Shown: piece by piece, positions 1 to 7,746 of the stretch
Position numbering within the stretch: the stretch's first letter is position 1
Layout: each line of letters opens with the position of its first letter
NCBI RefSeq assembly: GCF_000372465.1
Contig: NZ_AQUZ01000047.1
Location: forward strand, 1 to 64,000
DNA: 64,000 nt
Reading direction: 5' to 3'
DNA from: Kribbella catacumbae DSM 19601
GTDB taxonomy: Bacteria > Actinomycetota > Actinomycetes > Propionibacteriales > Kribbellaceae
Notes under the pieces: generated by a model
Told to the model about the DNA's origin: nothing
The model's input: the letters and a program-made list of their open reading frames with translations, nothing else
The model's database searches: none
Made by a program: the position numbers and the translations under genes

Positions 1-124
1 ACCCGGCCAAATGCACCCGATCGGCCGGGGCGATCTGACCACACCACACCTGCCCGGACTCCACCTCGAGATAGTCGAACGTGATCTGCTTCCGATGAAC
101 GTCCAATCCTCCTACGATAGACAT
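1..124 (-). CDS. IS110-family transposase, N-terminal part (runs off the window)
   Basis: The frame opens at an ATG (122-124) behind a strong Shine-Dalgarno (GAGGAGG, 6 nt away) and stays open to base 1, giving 41 codons. The protein begins MSIVGGLDVHRKQ; GLDVH carries the first catalytic aspartate of the DEDD (RuvC-like) domain of IS110-family transposases, which also have a C-terminal serine-containing Tnp20 domain. That second domain lies outside the window, so I cannot say whether the element is intact. IS110 enzymes are guided by a bridge RNA made from the non-coding end of the element, which is why the next feature matters. Confidence 0.85.
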   Translation of the reverse strand, partial: MSIVGGLDVHRKQITFDYLEVESGQVWCGQIAPADRVHLAG

Positions 125-381
125 CAGGGACCTCCTCAAGCTCCCAACGGGCACACCAGCGCCCGCAACGCAAACGGATAGATACAACCGATGATGATGC
201 GACTGAGCTGAGGAGGTCACCTCAGCAGCCGCACCGATATCCCCAGCCCCGCCGCCAACGGGCCCATGCATGTCATCTTTGGGCACTGGCCAGGGGGCGA
301 TCGGGGTGGGGAGTGGCTAGGCGGTGCTCAAAGTGGATGGGGGCGGAGGGTGGGTGGGGGACGTACTAGGCTGAGGGGGAT
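125..381 (-). other. Non-coding leader of the IS110 element; candidate bridge-RNA region
   Basis: No gene is supported here. In the IS110 group the left end, between the element boundary and the transposase start, encodes the bridge RNA; this stretch is in that position and orientation. It holds a perfect 7-bp hairpin (GCTGAGG 207-213 with CCTCAGC 220-226, 6-nt loop) and a weaker GGGC/GCCC hairpin near 148-163. The distal part (about 330-381) more likely belongs to the promoter of the following ABC-F gene, which has a TAGGCT -10-like hexamer at 366-371. The element boundary is not visible to me. Confidence 0.4.
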
Positions 382-2202
382 ATGGCCGCCATTCCTGCAC
401 CCAACTTTGTCAATCTGGAAGCTGTTTCCAAAGGCTTCGGAACCCGCACCCTGCTGGATGGGGTGACCCTCGGCATCGGTCGGGGAGAGCGCATCGGGGT
501 GGTCGGGCGCAACGGCGACGGCAAGTCCACCCTGCTGCGGTTGCTTGCCCGTGAGGAGGAGCCGGATACCGGGCGGATCACGCACAACCGCGATCTCCGG
601 CTCGGCTTTCTCGGTCAGGTCGACGACCTGGATCCCGAGCTGACCGTCGCGCACGCGGTGCTCGGTGACGTCGAGACCTACACCTGGGCCGCCGATCCCC
701 GTGCGCGCACGGTGATGGAGCATCTGCTCGGTGGCGTCGACCACGAGGCGCTGGTCGGCACGCTCAGCGGTGGTGAGCGCCGGCGCGCGTCGCTGGCGAA
801 GCTGCTGATGACCGAGGTCGACCTGCTGATCCTCGACGAGCCGACCAACCATCTCGACATCGAGGCGGTCGACTGGCTCGCGCAGCACGTGGTCGACCGG
901 GCCGGCGCGCTCATCGTCGTCACCCACGACCGGTGGTTCCTCGACGCGGTCTGCACCGAGACCTGGGAGGTCCAGGGCGGCAAGGTCAACTCGTACGACG
1001 GCGGGTACGCCGCCTACGTGCTGGCCAAGGCCGAGCGGTCGCGCAACGAGCAGGTCGTCGAGGGCAAACGGCAGAACCTGATGAAGAAGGAGCTCGCCTG
1101 GCTGCGCCGGGGAGCGCCCGCGCGGACCGCGAAGCCGAAGTTCCGGATCGACGCGGCCAACGCGCTGATCGAGAACGAGCCGGCGCCCCGCGACAAGCTC
1201 GCCCTGGCCCAGCTCGCCACCTCGCGGCTCGGCAAGGACGTTTTCGACGCGGAGGACGTCACCCTGCGCTTCGGCGACCGGGTGATGCTCGACCACGTCA
1301 CCTTCCGGCTCGGCCCGGCCGACCGGATCGGCCTGCTCGGCCCGAACGGCGCCGGCAAGACGACCTTCCTCAAGGTGCTCACCGGTCTGCTCCCGCCGGA
1401 CTCCGGCAAGGTCAAGCAGGGCAAGACGGTCCGGATCGCCAACCTCTCGCAGACGCTGGAGGACCTCGACGACTCGGTCACCGTGCTCACCCACATCAGC
1501 GACATCCGCCGTACTGCGGCGCTGGCCGGCCGCGGTGGTGAGATGACGTCGTCGCAGCTGCTGGAGCGATTCGGCTTCACCGGCGACAAGCTGACGACCC
1601 GGATCAGCGACCTGTCCGGTGGCGAGCGCCGTCGGCTGCAGTTGCTCCGGATCCTGCTCGACGAGCCGAACGTCCTGATCCTCGACGAGCCGACCAACGA
1701 TCTGGACGTCGAGACGCTGACGGTGCTCGAGGATTTCCTCGACAACTGGCCGGGTGTCGTCGTGGTCGTCACCCACGACCGCTACTTCCTGGAGCGGGTC
1801 AGCGACATGGTCTACACGATCCTGGGCGACGGAGCCGTCAGGCACCTGCCCCGCGGCGTCGACCAGTACCTCGAAGAACTAGCAGGCGGTACTCCGGTAC
1901 GCCGAGTCGTCTCGCCATCCGCAGTACCAGCGGCTCCGGTCGCCGTGGCGGAGCCGGCCGACGAGCCCGTAGTGGACGCGGCCTCGGCCCGGGCCGCGAA
2001 GAAGGAGCTCAACCGGATCGAGCGGCAGCTGTCCAAGCTGACTTTCAACGAGACGAAGCTGCACGACCAGCTGGCCGCGAACGCGAGCAACTACGAGCGG
2101 CTGGCCGAGCTGGACACCGAGCTGCGCAAGCTCGCCGAAGAACGCGGTGAGCTGGAAACCGCCTGGTTCGAAGCGGCCGAACGCGCGGAGCAGTACGGCT
2201 AA
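382..2202 (+). CDS. ABC-F family ATP-binding protein (Uup-type)
   Basis: This 606-aa protein has two ABC ATPase cassettes and no membrane segment, the hallmark of ABC-F proteins that act on the ribosome or in DNA metabolism rather than in transport. Walker A motifs are GRNGDGKST (42-50) and GPNGAGKTT (320-328), signatures LSGGERRR (128-135) and a second copy, and each cassette ends in an LDEPTN Walker B. The linker between the cassettes (about 210-275) is rich in basic residues, and the C-terminus (about 545-606) is a coiled-coil like the Uup C-terminal domain. GAGGGGG lies just upstream of the ATG. Whether it is a Uup homologue or an antibiotic-resistance ABC-F cannot be decided from sequence alone. 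Confidence 0.9.
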   Translation: MAAIPAPNFVNLEAVSKGFGTRTLLDGVTLGIGRGERIGVVGRNGDGKSTLLRLLAREEEPDTGRITHNRDLRLGFLGQVDDLDPELTVAHAVLGDVETYTWAADPRARTVMEHLLGGVDHEALVGTLSGGERRRASLAKLLMTEVDLLILDEPTNHLDIEAVDWLAQHVVDRAGALIVVTHDRWFLDAVCTETWEVQGGKVNSYDGGYAAYVLAKAERSRNEQVVEGKRQNLMKKELAWLRRGAPARTAKPKFRIDAANALIENEPAPRDKLALAQLATSRLGKDVFDAEDVTLRFGDRVMLDHVTFRLGPADRIGLLGPNGAGKTTFLKVLTGLLPPDSGKVKQGKTVRIANLSQTLEDLDDSVTVLTHISDIRRTAALAGRGGEMTSSQLLERFGFTGDKLTTRISDLSGGERRRLQLLRILLDEPNVLILDEPTNDLDVETLTVLEDFLDNWPGVVVVVTHDRYFLERVSDMVYTILGDGAVRHLPRGVDQYLEELAGGTPVRRVVSPSAVPAAPVAVAEPADEPVVDAASARAAKKELNRIERQLSKLTFNETKLHDQLAANASNYERLAELDTELRKLAEERGELETAWFEAAERAEQYG

Positions 2203-2225
2203 ATAGGGGAGCCGTTGTCAAGACA

Positions 2226-2244
2226 TTCCCAGCCCGGCTGGGAA
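2226..2244 (+). terminator. Hairpin after the ABC-F gene
   Basis: TTCCCAGC (2226-2233) pairs perfectly with GCTGGGAA (2237-2244) over a 3-nt loop, starting 24 bases after the ABC-F stop codon. There is no T-tract, as is common for actinobacterial terminators. Confidence 0.5.
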
Positions 2245-2268
2245 ATGTATACATAGCGCGAACTGAGT

Positions 2269-2313
2269 CGCGGCATACCCTCCGATCCCCTGTGACTGGG
2301 AGGGTATGCCGCG
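2269..2313. repeat. Perfect 15-bp inverted repeat
   Basis: The arms at 2269-2283 and 2299-2313 (core GGCATACCC / GGGTATGCC) are perfectly complementary over 15 bp around a 15-nt loop. The likely role is a second, factor-independent termination point for the ABC-F transcript or for tamR from the other side; a mobile palindrome remains possible. Confidence 0.5.
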
Positions 2314-2628
2314 CCTGCCGGGTGAGCGGGCCCCGTACCGGCCGGGTTGTCCGGGCCCCGAGCCCCGGACACCACCAACCGGCTTCGGCGAACCACCTCT
2401 TGCCGCCGAAGTCGCCGATTCGTGAGCGTTCTGTAGTTGATTGGCCACCGATGGTGAGGACACTAGTTGGACCGGTCACTCAGTGTCGATAGTCGTCGGC
2501 TACAGCAATCTCTCGATCTCGTTGCAACTAGCAACGATCGGCACACAGATAAAGTGACGGGCCGGCTTTTCGGATTATTCCGACCCAATTCCGGCCGGCA
2601 ACCTCAAGCCCCGCGAAGAAATGCCGGA

Positions 2629-3126
2629 TCAGTGTTTTTCCTGGTCGAACGGGCCGACCAGTTCGCGCAGTACCCGGGCGATCTTGGCCTGGTCGCGTTC
2701 GCTGATCGAGCCGAGCAGGGTGCGTTCGTGCGCGAGCAGGTCGGCCATCGCGGCGTCGACCGAATCGCGGCCGGCGTCGGTGAGCTGGACGATCACGCCC
2801 CGGCGGTCGGCCGGATCGGGCAGCCGCTCGACCAGGCCGCGCGCGGTCAGCCGGTCCACCCGGTTCGTCATCGTGCCCGACGTCACCAGGGTTTCCTTGA
2901 GCAATCGGCCGGGGGAGAGCTGGTACGGCTTGCCGGCCCGCCGCAGCGCGGCCAGTACGTCGAACTCCCACGACTCCAGGCCGTGCGTCTCGAAGGCCTG
3001 GCTGCGGGCGCGATCGAGGTGACGGGCCAGCCTGCTGACCCGCGACAGCACCTCCATCGGCGCGACGTCGAGGTCGGGCCGCTCCCGGCGCCAGGCCTCG
3101 ACCAGCCGGTCGACCTCGTCTCTCAT
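2629..3126 (-). CDS. tamR: MarR-family regulator of the UrtR/TamR subfamily
   Basis: This 165-aa protein has the winged helix-turn-helix of MarR regulators (about 55-125, with LLKETLVTSGTMTNRVDRL as recognition region). Its extended N-terminus contains W12, RERPDLD (14-20) and R29, residues typical of the UrtR subgroup (HucR, PecS, MftR, TamR) that form the ligand pocket. It is divergent from a trans-aconitate methyltransferase gene, the same arrangement described for Streptomyces coelicolor TamR, which responds to citrate, trans-aconitate and related acids. Two palindromes lie between the genes. A possible promoter for this gene is TTGATG-N16-CATAGT ending just before the ATG, overlapping the operator. 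Confidence 0.85.
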   Translation of the reverse strand: MRDEVDRLVEAWRRERPDLDVAPMEVLSRVSRLARHLDRARSQAFETHGLESWEFDVLAALRRAGKPYQLSPGRLLKETLVTSGTMTNRVDRLTARGLVERLPDPADRRGVIVQLTDAGRDSVDAAMADLLAHERTLLGSISERDQAKIARVLRELVGPFDQEKH

Positions 3127-3149
3127 ACTCCGAGACTATGTCATCAAGA

Positions 3150-3165
3150 CTCTTGACATCAAGAG
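3150..3165. promoter_or_regulatory. Palindromic operator 1 (TamR site)
   Basis: CTCTTGACATCAAGAG is a perfect palindrome with a 2-bp centre. It contains TTGACA (3153-3158), a consensus -35 hexamer for the rightward tam promoter, with TAAAGT (3178-3183) 19 bp downstream as possible -10. A regulator bound here would occlude that promoter and, on the other strand, the tamR promoter. Confidence 0.7.
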
Positions 3166-3184
3166 AACTCCTCGGCGTAAAGTA

Positions 3185-3198
3185 TCTCGACATCAAGA
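3185..3198. promoter_or_regulatory. Palindromic operator 2 (TamR site)
   Basis: TCTCGA-CA-TCAAGA repeats operator 1 with a single mismatch, 34 bp further on, overlapping the expected start of the tam transcript. Two sites of the same sequence in one divergent intergenic region support autoregulation plus control of tam. Confidence 0.65.
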
Positions 3199-3223
3199 GA
3201 TCTCAGCGGAAAGGGCGGACACC

Positions 3224-4012
3224 ATGCGGACCTCACCGGTCTGGAACCCCCAGCAGTACGGCAAGTACGCCGACGAACGCGGCCGCCCGTTCGCCGATCT
3301 CGTCGGCCGGATCCGGGCCGCCGAGCCGGCCACGGTGGTCGACCTGGGCTGTGGCCCTGGCAACCTGACCGTCACCCTGCTCGACCTCTGGCCGACCGCC
3401 ACCGTGCACGGCGTCGACAGTTCGCCGCAGATGATCGAGGCGGCTCAACCGCTCGCGACGGACCGGTTGACCTTCGAGGTCGGCGATCTGCGGGAGTGGA
3501 CCGCGGCACCCGAGTCGGTCGACGTGATCGTCACCAACGCGACCTTGCACTGGATCCACGAGCAGCTCGAGTTGCTGCCCGGGTTCGTGGCGGCGCTCAA
3601 GCCGGGTGGCTGGCTGGCGATTCAGATTCCCGGCAACGGGGACGCGCCGTCCCACGCGATCCTCCGCGAGCTCGCGAACACCGAGCCGTACGCCGAGTAC
3701 GCCAGCGAGCAGTCGCTCCGGGCGGACGTGCCTGGCCCGGCCGAGTACGTCGCCGCGCTGAGCGCTGAGGGTTGCACGGTCGATGCCTGGGAGACGACGT
3801 ACAGCCATCTCCTGCAGGGCGACAACGCTGTGCTCGAGTGGGTCAAGGGGACGGGGGCGCGGCCGGTGTTGCAGTCGTTGCCCGACGAGTTGCGGGAGCG
3901 TTTCGAAGCGGAGTACGGGGCTCGGCTGAATGAGGCCTATCCGCAGCGGTCGTTCGGCACGCTGCTGCCGTTCCGGCGGATCTTCGCCGTTGCCCAGAAG
4001 GAGAACGGATGA
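3224..4012 (+). CDS. tam: Trans-aconitate 2-methyltransferase
   Basis: This 262-aa class I SAM-dependent methyltransferase has the glycine-rich SAM motif VVDLGCGPGN (38-47), an acidic ribose-binding residue in VHGVDSS, and the WNPQQYGKYADER opening and LPFRRIFAVA ending typical of Tam. The enzyme esterifies trans-aconitate, a spontaneous inhibitor of aconitase, at the 2-carboxyl group and acts in the cytosol. Its ATG overlaps nothing upstream; the stop overlaps the next gene by 4 bp, so the two are probably translationally coupled. Confidence 0.88.
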   Translation: MRTSPVWNPQQYGKYADERGRPFADLVGRIRAAEPATVVDLGCGPGNLTVTLLDLWPTATVHGVDSSPQMIEAAQPLATDRLTFEVGDLREWTAAPESVDVIVTNATLHWIHEQLELLPGFVAALKPGGWLAIQIPGNGDAPSHAILRELANTEPYAEYASEQSLRADVPGPAEYVAALSAEGCTVDAWETTYSHLLQGDNAVLEWVKGTGARPVLQSLPDELRERFEAEYGARLNEAYPQRSFGTLLPFRRIFAVAQKENG

Positions 4013-4356
4013 GACTCGATCATGTCCAAGTGTCCTGCCCGCCCGGTGGCGAGGAGGTGGCTCGCGCCTTCTATCGCGACGCGTTAGGGATGACCGAGTT
4101 GGAGAAGCCGCCGCTGCTCGCCGCGCGTGGCGGCTGCTGGTTCAAGGATGGGACGGCTGAGGTGCATGTCGGCGTCGAGGAGAACTTCAGCCCTGCGTTG
4201 AAGGCGCATCCGGCGCTGGCCGTCGACGACCTCGATGCGCTGGCGGAAACCCTGCTGGCCAAGGGATATCCGGTCAAGTGGGACAACGACACGATCCCGG
4301 GCCGCCGACGGTTCCACACCGCCGACGGCCACGGCAACCGAGTCGAGATCGTCTGA
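4009..4356 (+). CDS. VOC-family (glyoxalase/bleomycin-resistance fold) protein
   Basis: This 115-aa single VOC domain opens with LDHVQVSCPPG and ends with FHTADGHGNRVEIV, the paired beta-alpha-beta-beta-beta modules of the fold. H4-region and the final E of NRVEIV are in the positions of metal ligands in VOC enzymes. The ATGA overlap with tam puts it in the TamR-controlled unit. The substrate is unknown; it could be an isomerase, dioxygenase or binding protein. Confidence 0.75.
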   Translation: MRLDHVQVSCPPGGEEVARAFYRDALGMTELEKPPLLAARGGCWFKDGTAEVHVGVEENFSPALKAHPALAVDDLDALAETLLAKGYPVKWDNDTIPGRRRFHTADGHGNRVEIV

Positions 4357-4357
4357 G

Positions 4358-6817
4358 CTACTCGGTGGCCAGCGCCCCGGCCGGTGCGACCTTCGCGGCG
4401 CGCCGGGCGGGGAGGATCGAGGCGACCAGACCGGCGACCGCTGCAACCAGCGCGATCGTCAGCAACAGGCGACCCGGTACGGCGTACTCGATGGCGCCGT
4501 CGACCTGGTTGCCCATCAAGGCAGCCGTGCCGGACCAGCCGTAGACCAGGCCGAGCGCGATGCCCAGGCCGGCCGCGACGAGTGCCATCAGCAACGATTC
4601 GACCGCGAGCATGCCGCGCAGCTGACGCCGGGTCAGGCCCATCGCCCGGAGCAGGGCGTTCTCACGGGTCCGTTCGAGCACCGACAGGCTGAGCGTGTTT
4701 CCGACGCCGACCAATGCGATCAGCACCGAGACTCCGAGCAGTCCGACCGCGACGAGCAGCAGGACGTCGAACACCTTGGTGTAGAAGCTTCGTTCGGGCA
4801 GGCCACCGGAGATGGTCAGGCTCTTCACCGTCGGGAGCGCCTGCTTGAGTTCGTCGATCACCTTGGGGCCGTCGGCCTTCGGGTCGGAGGCGAGCCAGTA
4901 CCCCGTGATCGCTGCCTTCGGCGCGAGCTTGTGCAGGTCGGCCTGGGTGACCGTGATCGGCTCCAGCCCCTTGGCTTCGAGCACCTTCAGGGTGAGCTTC
5001 TCCTTGCCCGAGACGATGGTGAGGGCCGAGCCGTCCTCCAGCTTGAGCCACCGCATCGTTTCGCGAGCGACCAGCGCCGTTCCGGGCTGCAACTGACTGG
5101 CCAGCGTCGGGTTGTGGATCACCGGGCCTGCCGTCGCTTGGTCGATCCCGGTGACCTCCAGCGTCTCGCCGCCGGTCTTGACGGTCGCGGTCCTGACCGG
5201 CACCACGTGGGTGATGCCCTTGATCTCCTGCAGTTGCTTGGCCGCGGTGGCCGGCATCTTCTCCTCGTACACCCGGACGGTGACGTCGACCGGGTACTCC
5301 TTGTCCATCGTGACATCGAACGTCTTGCGCACCGAGGCGATCCCGACGCAGGTCAGGCTGATCAGCGTGACGCCGATCAGCAGCGCCGAGGTGGTCGCCG
5401 CGGTCCGCCGCGGGTTGCGAACGGCATTGGCGACGGCGATCCGCGCGGGCACGCCGCCACTCCGCGCGGGCAACGCCCCCAGCAACCTGACCAGTGCGGG
5501 CACCAGCAGTGTGCCGACGGCCAGGATCCCCAGGAAGGAGATCACGCCACCCGCAACCCCGACGATCACCTGGCTCGCCTGAGCTCCCATGACCAGCAGC
5601 GCTCCGCCACCGGCCAAGAGGATGAAGCCGAGGATCAGGCGCAGTACGCCGGCCTTGGACTTGGCGACCGGAGCCGCGTCCGGCCGGAGAGCGGCCAGCG
5701 GAGCCACCCGAGTCGCCCGTCGTGCCGGTACTACGGCCGCCAGGATCGTCGCGACCGTGCCGAGCAACAGTGGGATGAAGACGGACCCGAGCCCGAGGTG
5801 CAGGTCGATCGGCGGCAGACCCCAGTCGAACGTCCGCGCCAGCGTCAGGGCGAGCGCGGACAGGGCCACCCCGAAGACCACACCGATGCCAGAGGCAACC
5901 AGTCCGACGACGGAGGCCTCGGCGAGCACCGAGGAGAAGACCTGCCGACGGGACGCTCCGACGCAGCGCAGCAGCGCCATCTCGCGGGTCCGCTGGGCGA
6001 TCACGATGGTGAAGGTGTTGGCGATCACCAGGCAGGCGACGAACAGCGCGATCACGGCGAACATGCCGAGCACGCCGCCGAGAACGTCGATACCGCTGGT
6101 GATGCCCTTGACCTCGCGGTCGATCCAGGCCTCGCCGGTGTAGACGGCCAGGCCCTTGTTGACGACCCCGCCGATCGCGGCGGCCAGCGCTTCCTGGGTC
6201 ACGCCGGGAGCCGACGCGACCTTGAACTGGTTGATGTAGCCCTGCGGTTCGAAGGTCTTCACGGCCTCGGCTGTGGCGACCGCGTTCGCGCCACCGATCG
6301 AGGTGCCGTCGTCGATCAGACCGACCACGGTCACCGGGTAGGTCTTGCCGTCGTACGAGGTGACCTTGAGTTGCTGACCGAGCGCGACCTTGTACTTGTC
6401 CGCCAGCTTGGCCGGCAGCGCGATCTCGTTCTTTGCTTCCGGCAACTTCCCGGAGCTGGTGGTCGGGCCGGCGATCTTGGAAGTGTCATAGCGGGCGGCG
6501 ATGGCGAGCGAGTCGGCGCGGACCTGGCCGGCCCACTGCACCTGCATGTACGCCGAGGTGTCGACGACGACCGAAGATGCCTGCGGCAACTTCTTCACGG
6601 CGGCGACGTCGGCCGCCGTCACCGTCTCGCGTTCACTGGCGATCACAGCGTCGACGCCGGCGTTCTGCTTGCCGATGGTCTGGTCGATGCCGTTGCTGGC
6701 CGACGAGTGGGCGGTCATCGCCAGCGTGCCGAAGCCGACGCCCAGCACGATCGCCAGGCAGGCGGCGACCAGGCGGCCCAGGTGGGCGCGCAGGGAGGAG
6801 AGGATGGAGCGTCGCAC
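4358..6817 (-). CDS. FtsX/MacB-type ABC transporter permease
   Basis: This 819-aa protein has an N-terminal membrane segment followed by a large extracellular MacB-like domain (about 40-250). A first FtsX block of three membrane helices (about 265-380) and a further helix pair (about 395-450) come next, then a second extracellular domain and a C-terminal FtsX block (about 685-810). That architecture is the mechanotransmission/lipoprotein or peptide exporter type (MacB, BceB, LolCE). It is encoded 3 nt after its ATPase and is followed on the other strand by VOC with one base between the stops. The nearby two-component genes suggest a role in envelope stress or peptide-antibiotic resistance; that is inference. 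Confidence 0.85.
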   Translation of the reverse strand: MRRSILSSLRAHLGRLVAACLAIVLGVGFGTLAMTAHSSASNGIDQTIGKQNAGVDAVIASERETVTAADVAAVKKLPQASSVVVDTSAYMQVQWAGQVRADSLAIAARYDTSKIAGPTTSSGKLPEAKNEIALPAKLADKYKVALGQQLKVTSYDGKTYPVTVVGLIDDGTSIGGANAVATAEAVKTFEPQGYINQFKVASAPGVTQEALAAAIGGVVNKGLAVYTGEAWIDREVKGITSGIDVLGGVLGMFAVIALFVACLVIANTFTIVIAQRTREMALLRCVGASRRQVFSSVLAEASVVGLVASGIGVVFGVALSALALTLARTFDWGLPPIDLHLGLGSVFIPLLLGTVATILAAVVPARRATRVAPLAALRPDAAPVAKSKAGVLRLILGFILLAGGGALLVMGAQASQVIVGVAGGVISFLGILAVGTLLVPALVRLLGALPARSGGVPARIAVANAVRNPRRTAATTSALLIGVTLISLTCVGIASVRKTFDVTMDKEYPVDVTVRVYEEKMPATAAKQLQEIKGITHVVPVRTATVKTGGETLEVTGIDQATAGPVIHNPTLASQLQPGTALVARETMRWLKLEDGSALTIVSGKEKLTLKVLEAKGLEPITVTQADLHKLAPKAAITGYWLASDPKADGPKVIDELKQALPTVKSLTISGGLPERSFYTKVFDVLLLVAVGLLGVSVLIALVGVGNTLSLSVLERTRENALLRAMGLTRRQLRGMLAVESLLMALVAAGLGIALGLVYGWSGTAALMGNQVDGAIEYAVPGRLLLTIALVAAVAGLVASILPARRAAKVAPAGALATE

Positions 6818-6820
6818 GGG

Positions 6821-7615
6821 TCAGGCCCCCAGCTGCCGCAGGGCGCCGAGCACGGACTCCGGGGTCGGGTCGGTCAGCTCGCCGGCGAGCTTGCCATCGG
6901 CAAGCATCACGACGCGGTCGGCGTACGAGGCCGCGAGCGGGTCGTGAGTGACCATCACCACGGTCTGGCCGAACTCGCGGACCGAACGGCGCAGGAAGCC
7001 GAGCACCTCGGCGCCGGACCGCGAGTCCAGGTTGCCGGTCGGCTCGTCGGCGAAGACCACCTCGGGCCGGCCGACCAGCGCACGAGCCACCGCGACGCGC
7101 TGCTGCTGACCGCCGGACAGCTCCGATGGGCGATGCGTCAGCCGGTCCTGCAGACCGAGTACGTCGATCAGCGTGGCCATCCACTGCTGGTCGGGCTTGC
7201 GGCCGCCGAGCTCCAGCGGCAGCAGGATGTTGTCCTTGGCCGAGAGCATCGGCAACAGGTTGAACGACTGGAAGACGAAGCCGATCCGGTCCCGGCGGAT
7301 CTTCGTCAGCGCCGCGTCCGGCAGCGTGGTCAGCTCGGTCTCGCCGAGCAGCACCTGCCCCGACGTCGGCATGTCCAGGCCGGCCAGGCAGTGCATCAGG
7401 GTCGACTTGCCCGAACCCGACGGACCCATGATCGCGGTGAACCGCCCGACCCCGAAGTCGACGGAGACCCCGTCGAGCGCGGCGACCGCGGTATCGCCGT
7501 GGCCGTACACCTTGCGGAGTTCGTGCGCGCGGATCGCGGTACGGTCGGCGGTGTCCTGCGGCAAACGGCCGAGCGGCAGTTGCCCGACAGGTTGGTCGCC
7601 GGTCTGGATGCTCAT
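6821..7615 (-). CDS. ABC transporter ATP-binding protein (LolD/MacB/BceA type)
   Basis: This 264-aa ATPase has Walker A GPSGSGKST (64-72), signature LSGGQQQRVAVARAL, Walker B VVFADEPTGNLD and a switch histidine in MVTHDPLAASYADR. The EPTGNLDS variant is typical of ATPases paired with FtsX-type permeases. It sits first in a two-gene operon with the permease, 131 bp downstream of the response regulator, with a good inverted repeat in that gap. The ATG at 7615 follows AGGAGAACG. Confidence 0.9.
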   Translation of the reverse strand: MSIQTGDQPVGQLPLGRLPQDTADRTAIRAHELRKVYGHGDTAVAALDGVSVDFGVGRFTAIMGPSGSGKSTLMHCLAGLDMPTSGQVLLGETELTTLPDAALTKIRRDRIGFVFQSFNLLPMLSAKDNILLPLELGGRKPDQQWMATLIDVLGLQDRLTHRPSELSGGQQQRVAVARALVGRPEVVFADEPTGNLDSRSGAEVLGFLRRSVREFGQTVVMVTHDPLAASYADRVVMLADGKLAGELTDPTPESVLGALRQLGA

Positions 7616-7714
7616 CGTTCTCCTCGAAGTGCCTGGGGCGAGACGTTCTCACCCACACTCCGAAAACTAGTGATCAGCAACCCCAGAAGAGTCGGACCAG
7701 GGAATGGACTGTAC

Positions 7715-7732
7715 GTACGACCTGAGTCGTAC
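7715..7732. promoter_or_regulatory. Inverted repeat upstream of the ABC exporter operon
   Basis: GTACGAC-CTGA-GTCGTAC is a perfect 7-4-7 inverted repeat lying between the end of the response regulator gene and the ATPase start. NarL-type regulators bind such spaced inverted repeats, so the adjacent response regulator is the obvious candidate. GGACC/GGTCC arms flank it more loosely on both sides. Confidence 0.5.
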
Positions 7733-7746
7733 CTGGGTCCGACGAC

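Larger units (their letters stand above)
2203..2628. other. Gene-free convergent intergenic region with hairpins
   Basis: No ORF with coding character is seen. The stretch lies between the converging ABC-F and tamR genes and contains two terminator-like hairpins (entered separately) and an operator-like inverted repeat TCGTTGC-AACTA-GCAACGA at 2519-2537. Downstream of that repeat lies a TAAAGT hexamer (2550-2555) that could be a -10 element, but no gene follows in that direction. Confidence 0.5.

Noticed and set aside
328..1845. Long minus-strand frame of 505 codons opposite the ABC-F gene
   Set aside because: It mirrors the real gene in a high-GC genome, has no recognisable domain and no start signal; the plus-strand ABC-F protein has all motifs.
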